This document shows positions 62,252-64,000 of a stretch of 64,000 nucleotides of DNA, piece by piece; the stretch's first letter is position 1, and the number at the start of each line of letters is the position of its first letter. The notes under the pieces are model-generated. The model worked only from the letters and a program-made list of their open reading frames with translations. It was not told where the DNA came from and did not search any database. The position numbers and the translations under genes were made by a program. The stretch lies in assembly GCA_963678675.1 (NCBI GenBank), contig OY783198.1, positions 12,720,580-12,784,579 on the forward strand. The letters run 5' to 3'. The DNA is from Xiphydria camelus (taxonomy: Eukaryota > Arthropoda > Insecta > Hymenoptera > Xiphydriidae).

Positions 62252-64000
62252 ATGGAACAAACAAACAACAAAACTGATGAGGGGCGTACGGAGAGATCCG
62301 ACGGGCCTAGCTCTGGGAGAAACTCCGGGGCCAGCTCGCGAGGAAACTCGCCAGGTAGGGGGAGTAGTACCGCGGTGGTGCCGGAAATGGACGATGTCCT
62401 GGCCGGCCTAGAGGAGAGGGTGGCGCCTGGTGACCGGACTCCCATGCGTGGAGGTGAGGTGGGGATGGAGCTCGATTCGCCCTCTCTGGGGATGGGGAGG
62501 GCCGGAGCAAGGGTTATCAAGCGACTGGCTTCCTCTAGCTCGGAGGGAGAAGGGCGCGGTCCGATGCTTCCGCCCCCTACCCCTAGGGGAAAGGGAAGGG
62601 GAAGGGTAGCGGCGCGCCGCACCCGTGCGAAGACGGCTAAACAACGCCGCGAAGAGGAGGAGGAGGTGGCAGACCAATCCTCCACGGAAACATCTGGGGC
62701 TGAGGCCGGGTTCCCAGGTTTCCAGAGCATGGACGCCGTTGCAGTAGGGGAGTCCCTGCGGCAATGGATTAAAGTGATTGGGGAGGTTCGGACCAAGAGT
62801 AAGAACCTCAAAGGCGGCATGAAGAAGCAGCTTAGGCTGGCCGAAGAGAGAATTGTCCAGCGGTTAGCAGCCCTGGTCGAGCGCGCAATCGAGAAGGGAG
62901 ACCCTGCCCTTCTCCGATCGCGTAACGAGGAACTCTCCCGTCGGCTAGCTGAGGCAGAGAGGACGAACGAGCAGCTGCGGGAGGAGATGCGCGAGGCCCG
63001 ATCGTCTCGTGTATCCCCGAAGTCTCCGCCGAGGAAGAGATCCCGCAGTGTTCGTACGGACTCAGAGACTGAGGGCACGGTCGAGATGCCCTCCCCCACC
63101 CCCGTGGTGGGAAGGGCCTCGGCAGTTAAGGGGAAAAGTGTTCAGGACGCTGGGAAGGGTAAGGGGAAAGCGGTGACGGCTTCTCCGCTCCCACCGCAGC
63201 TCTCTCCTGTAACCGGTTTCAGTGCGGCAGTTAAGACCCCAATAGGGGGCTCTATGCCAGGGCCGTTTTCGCTGGCCGGCCGACAAGCGACGCAAAGGTA
63301 GGAGATAGCCAACCAATTGAAGAGGGTCGATCAGCAGATCAACACGCTGATCGCCCTCCGCGAGGAAATCCTCCTGGGTTCGGCTAGCCCCTGGGGACCG
63401 GCCGAAACCGGGGGGAGTGTTGCGCGATACAGCCGAGAGCTGCCCAAAATCAGGAGGGATGAGGTGTTAGACTGACCCATCCCCCCGGGTCCGTCCACGT
63501 TCCCGGCGCTTGGGGGACCTTCTGCGGAGGAGGACGTCTGGCGAGAGGTGTTATCCTCAAGCCAGAAAAAGAAGATAAAAAGGAGGGCTGCGAAGGCGGC
63601 CCAGGGGGCGAGGAATGAGGTGACGCAGCCTACGGCCACGAGTGCGGGCCTTTCTGCCGGCACTCCCCTTCGGGGGGCCAGCCGGAGGATCCCGCGGTCG
63701 GCGGTTGTAACGATTACTGGGAAGGGGGAGGATTTCTCATACAAATCCGCGATCTTGGAAGCCCAGGAAAAGATCAGCCTGGAGGAGCTTGGTATCGACG
63801 CGCCGAAAATTACCAAGGCTCAGACCAAGGCGGTAAAGATTACCATCAAAGGCGACGAGGCCCATAGCAAGGCGAGACTCCTCGTGGAGCAGCTGGGGAA
63901 CGTTTTTGGCGACAGGGCCAAGGTGCGGGCCCCCACCAAATTGGCGGAGGTCCGTATTCTGGAACTGGACGACTCGGCCTCCCCAGAGGCTATAGCGATG
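62252..64000 (+). pseudogene. R1-clade non-LTR retrotransposon gag-like ORF1, interrupted by two stops, partial
   Basis: I place the start at ATG 62252; the frame is open four codons earlier, but only from GTG. It runs 583 codons to the window edge, broken by TAG at codon 350 (63299-63301) and TGA at codon 408 (63473-63475). The N-terminal third is Ser/Gly/Arg/Pro-rich, with an acidic run near residue 135. A helical segment with NLKG (185-188) and a heptad-like coil (about 224-250) follow, then Lys/Arg-Ser-rich linkers. From about 490 comes a folded domain with EELGID (from 511) and DDSASPE near the edge. This order matches gag proteins of insect R1-clade LINEs, which bind element RNA. The CCHC knuckles and ORF2 (endonuclease, reverse transcriptase) would lie beyond the window. 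Coding drift resumes after both stops, so this is a damaged copy. Minus-strand frames opposite it are shadows. Confidence 0.75.

Larger units (their letters stand above)
61541..64000 (+). mobile_element. 5' part of an R1-clade non-LTR retrotransposon
   Basis: It comprises the structured G/C-rich leader plus ORF1 and extends past the right edge. The left limit is uncertain: the abrupt change at 60,816/60,817 is the end of satellite DNA, but the minus-strand zinc-finger frame in between may belong to a different element inserted head-to-head. Confidence 0.6.

Noticed and set aside
62230..63099. Long minus-strand ORF opposite gag (289 codons)
   Set aside because: It is a shadow frame of the G/C-rich gag coding strand: Ser/Arg/Pro low complexity with no domain, whereas the plus frame shows gag features.

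Overview
The window is eukaryotic repeat DNA with no recognisable host gene. An insect is the most likely source. The right end carries a gag-like ORF of the R1-clade non-LTR type that is common in insects, the satellite is A/T-rich and the inserted retroelements are G/C-rich. Hymenoptera is only a guess. Most short reading frames in the satellite need GTG or TTG starts and recur only because the DNA recurs, so they are not called as genes.

Layout. (1) Positions 1 to about 59,043 are one head-to-tail satellite array of about 43 units, 1.34-1.37 kb each, which continues left of the window. Each unit is built like a giant hairpin. Two inverted arms of about 225-230 bp flank a loop of about 633 bp that contains its own 107-nt hairpin, and a linker of about 270 bp with further inverted repeats joins one unit to the next. 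Two unit types exist. A (about 1,355 bp) keeps a 9-bp segment that B (about 1,346 bp) lacks. Units 1-17 are irregular. From unit 18 the order is A-B-A-B-A-B-A, giving a seven-unit higher-order repeat of about 9.46 kb seen three times and part of a fourth. The last units decay toward the right edge.

(2) Unit 24 is interrupted by a 902-bp solo LTR (31,967-32,868) flanked by TACG duplications. It carries five hairpins whose outer stems differ in sequence but stay complementary, around an almost invariant core. (3) Positions 59,208-60,295 look like a foldback-type non-autonomous element: inverted arms of about 80 bp around six copies of a 129-bp minisatellite. (4) A lone diverged satellite fragment (60,457-60,816) ends abruptly at G/C-rich DNA. 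(5) From 60,817 to the right edge lies retroelement DNA. A broken minus-strand ORF with a C2H2-like zinc finger stands head-to-head with a plus-strand R1-type gag ORF. The gag frame has two in-frame stops and runs off the window before its expected zinc knuckles.

How the parts relate. The satellite is kept uniform by unequal exchange and conversion. This shows in the A/B alternation, the regularly spaced A-A junctions, shared private variants and the decayed edge. The LTR is present in one unit only, so it arrived after the local units had spread. The right flank is a graveyard of transposable elements next to the array. The features most worth testing are the long hairpin architecture of every satellite unit and the covarying hairpins in the LTR.
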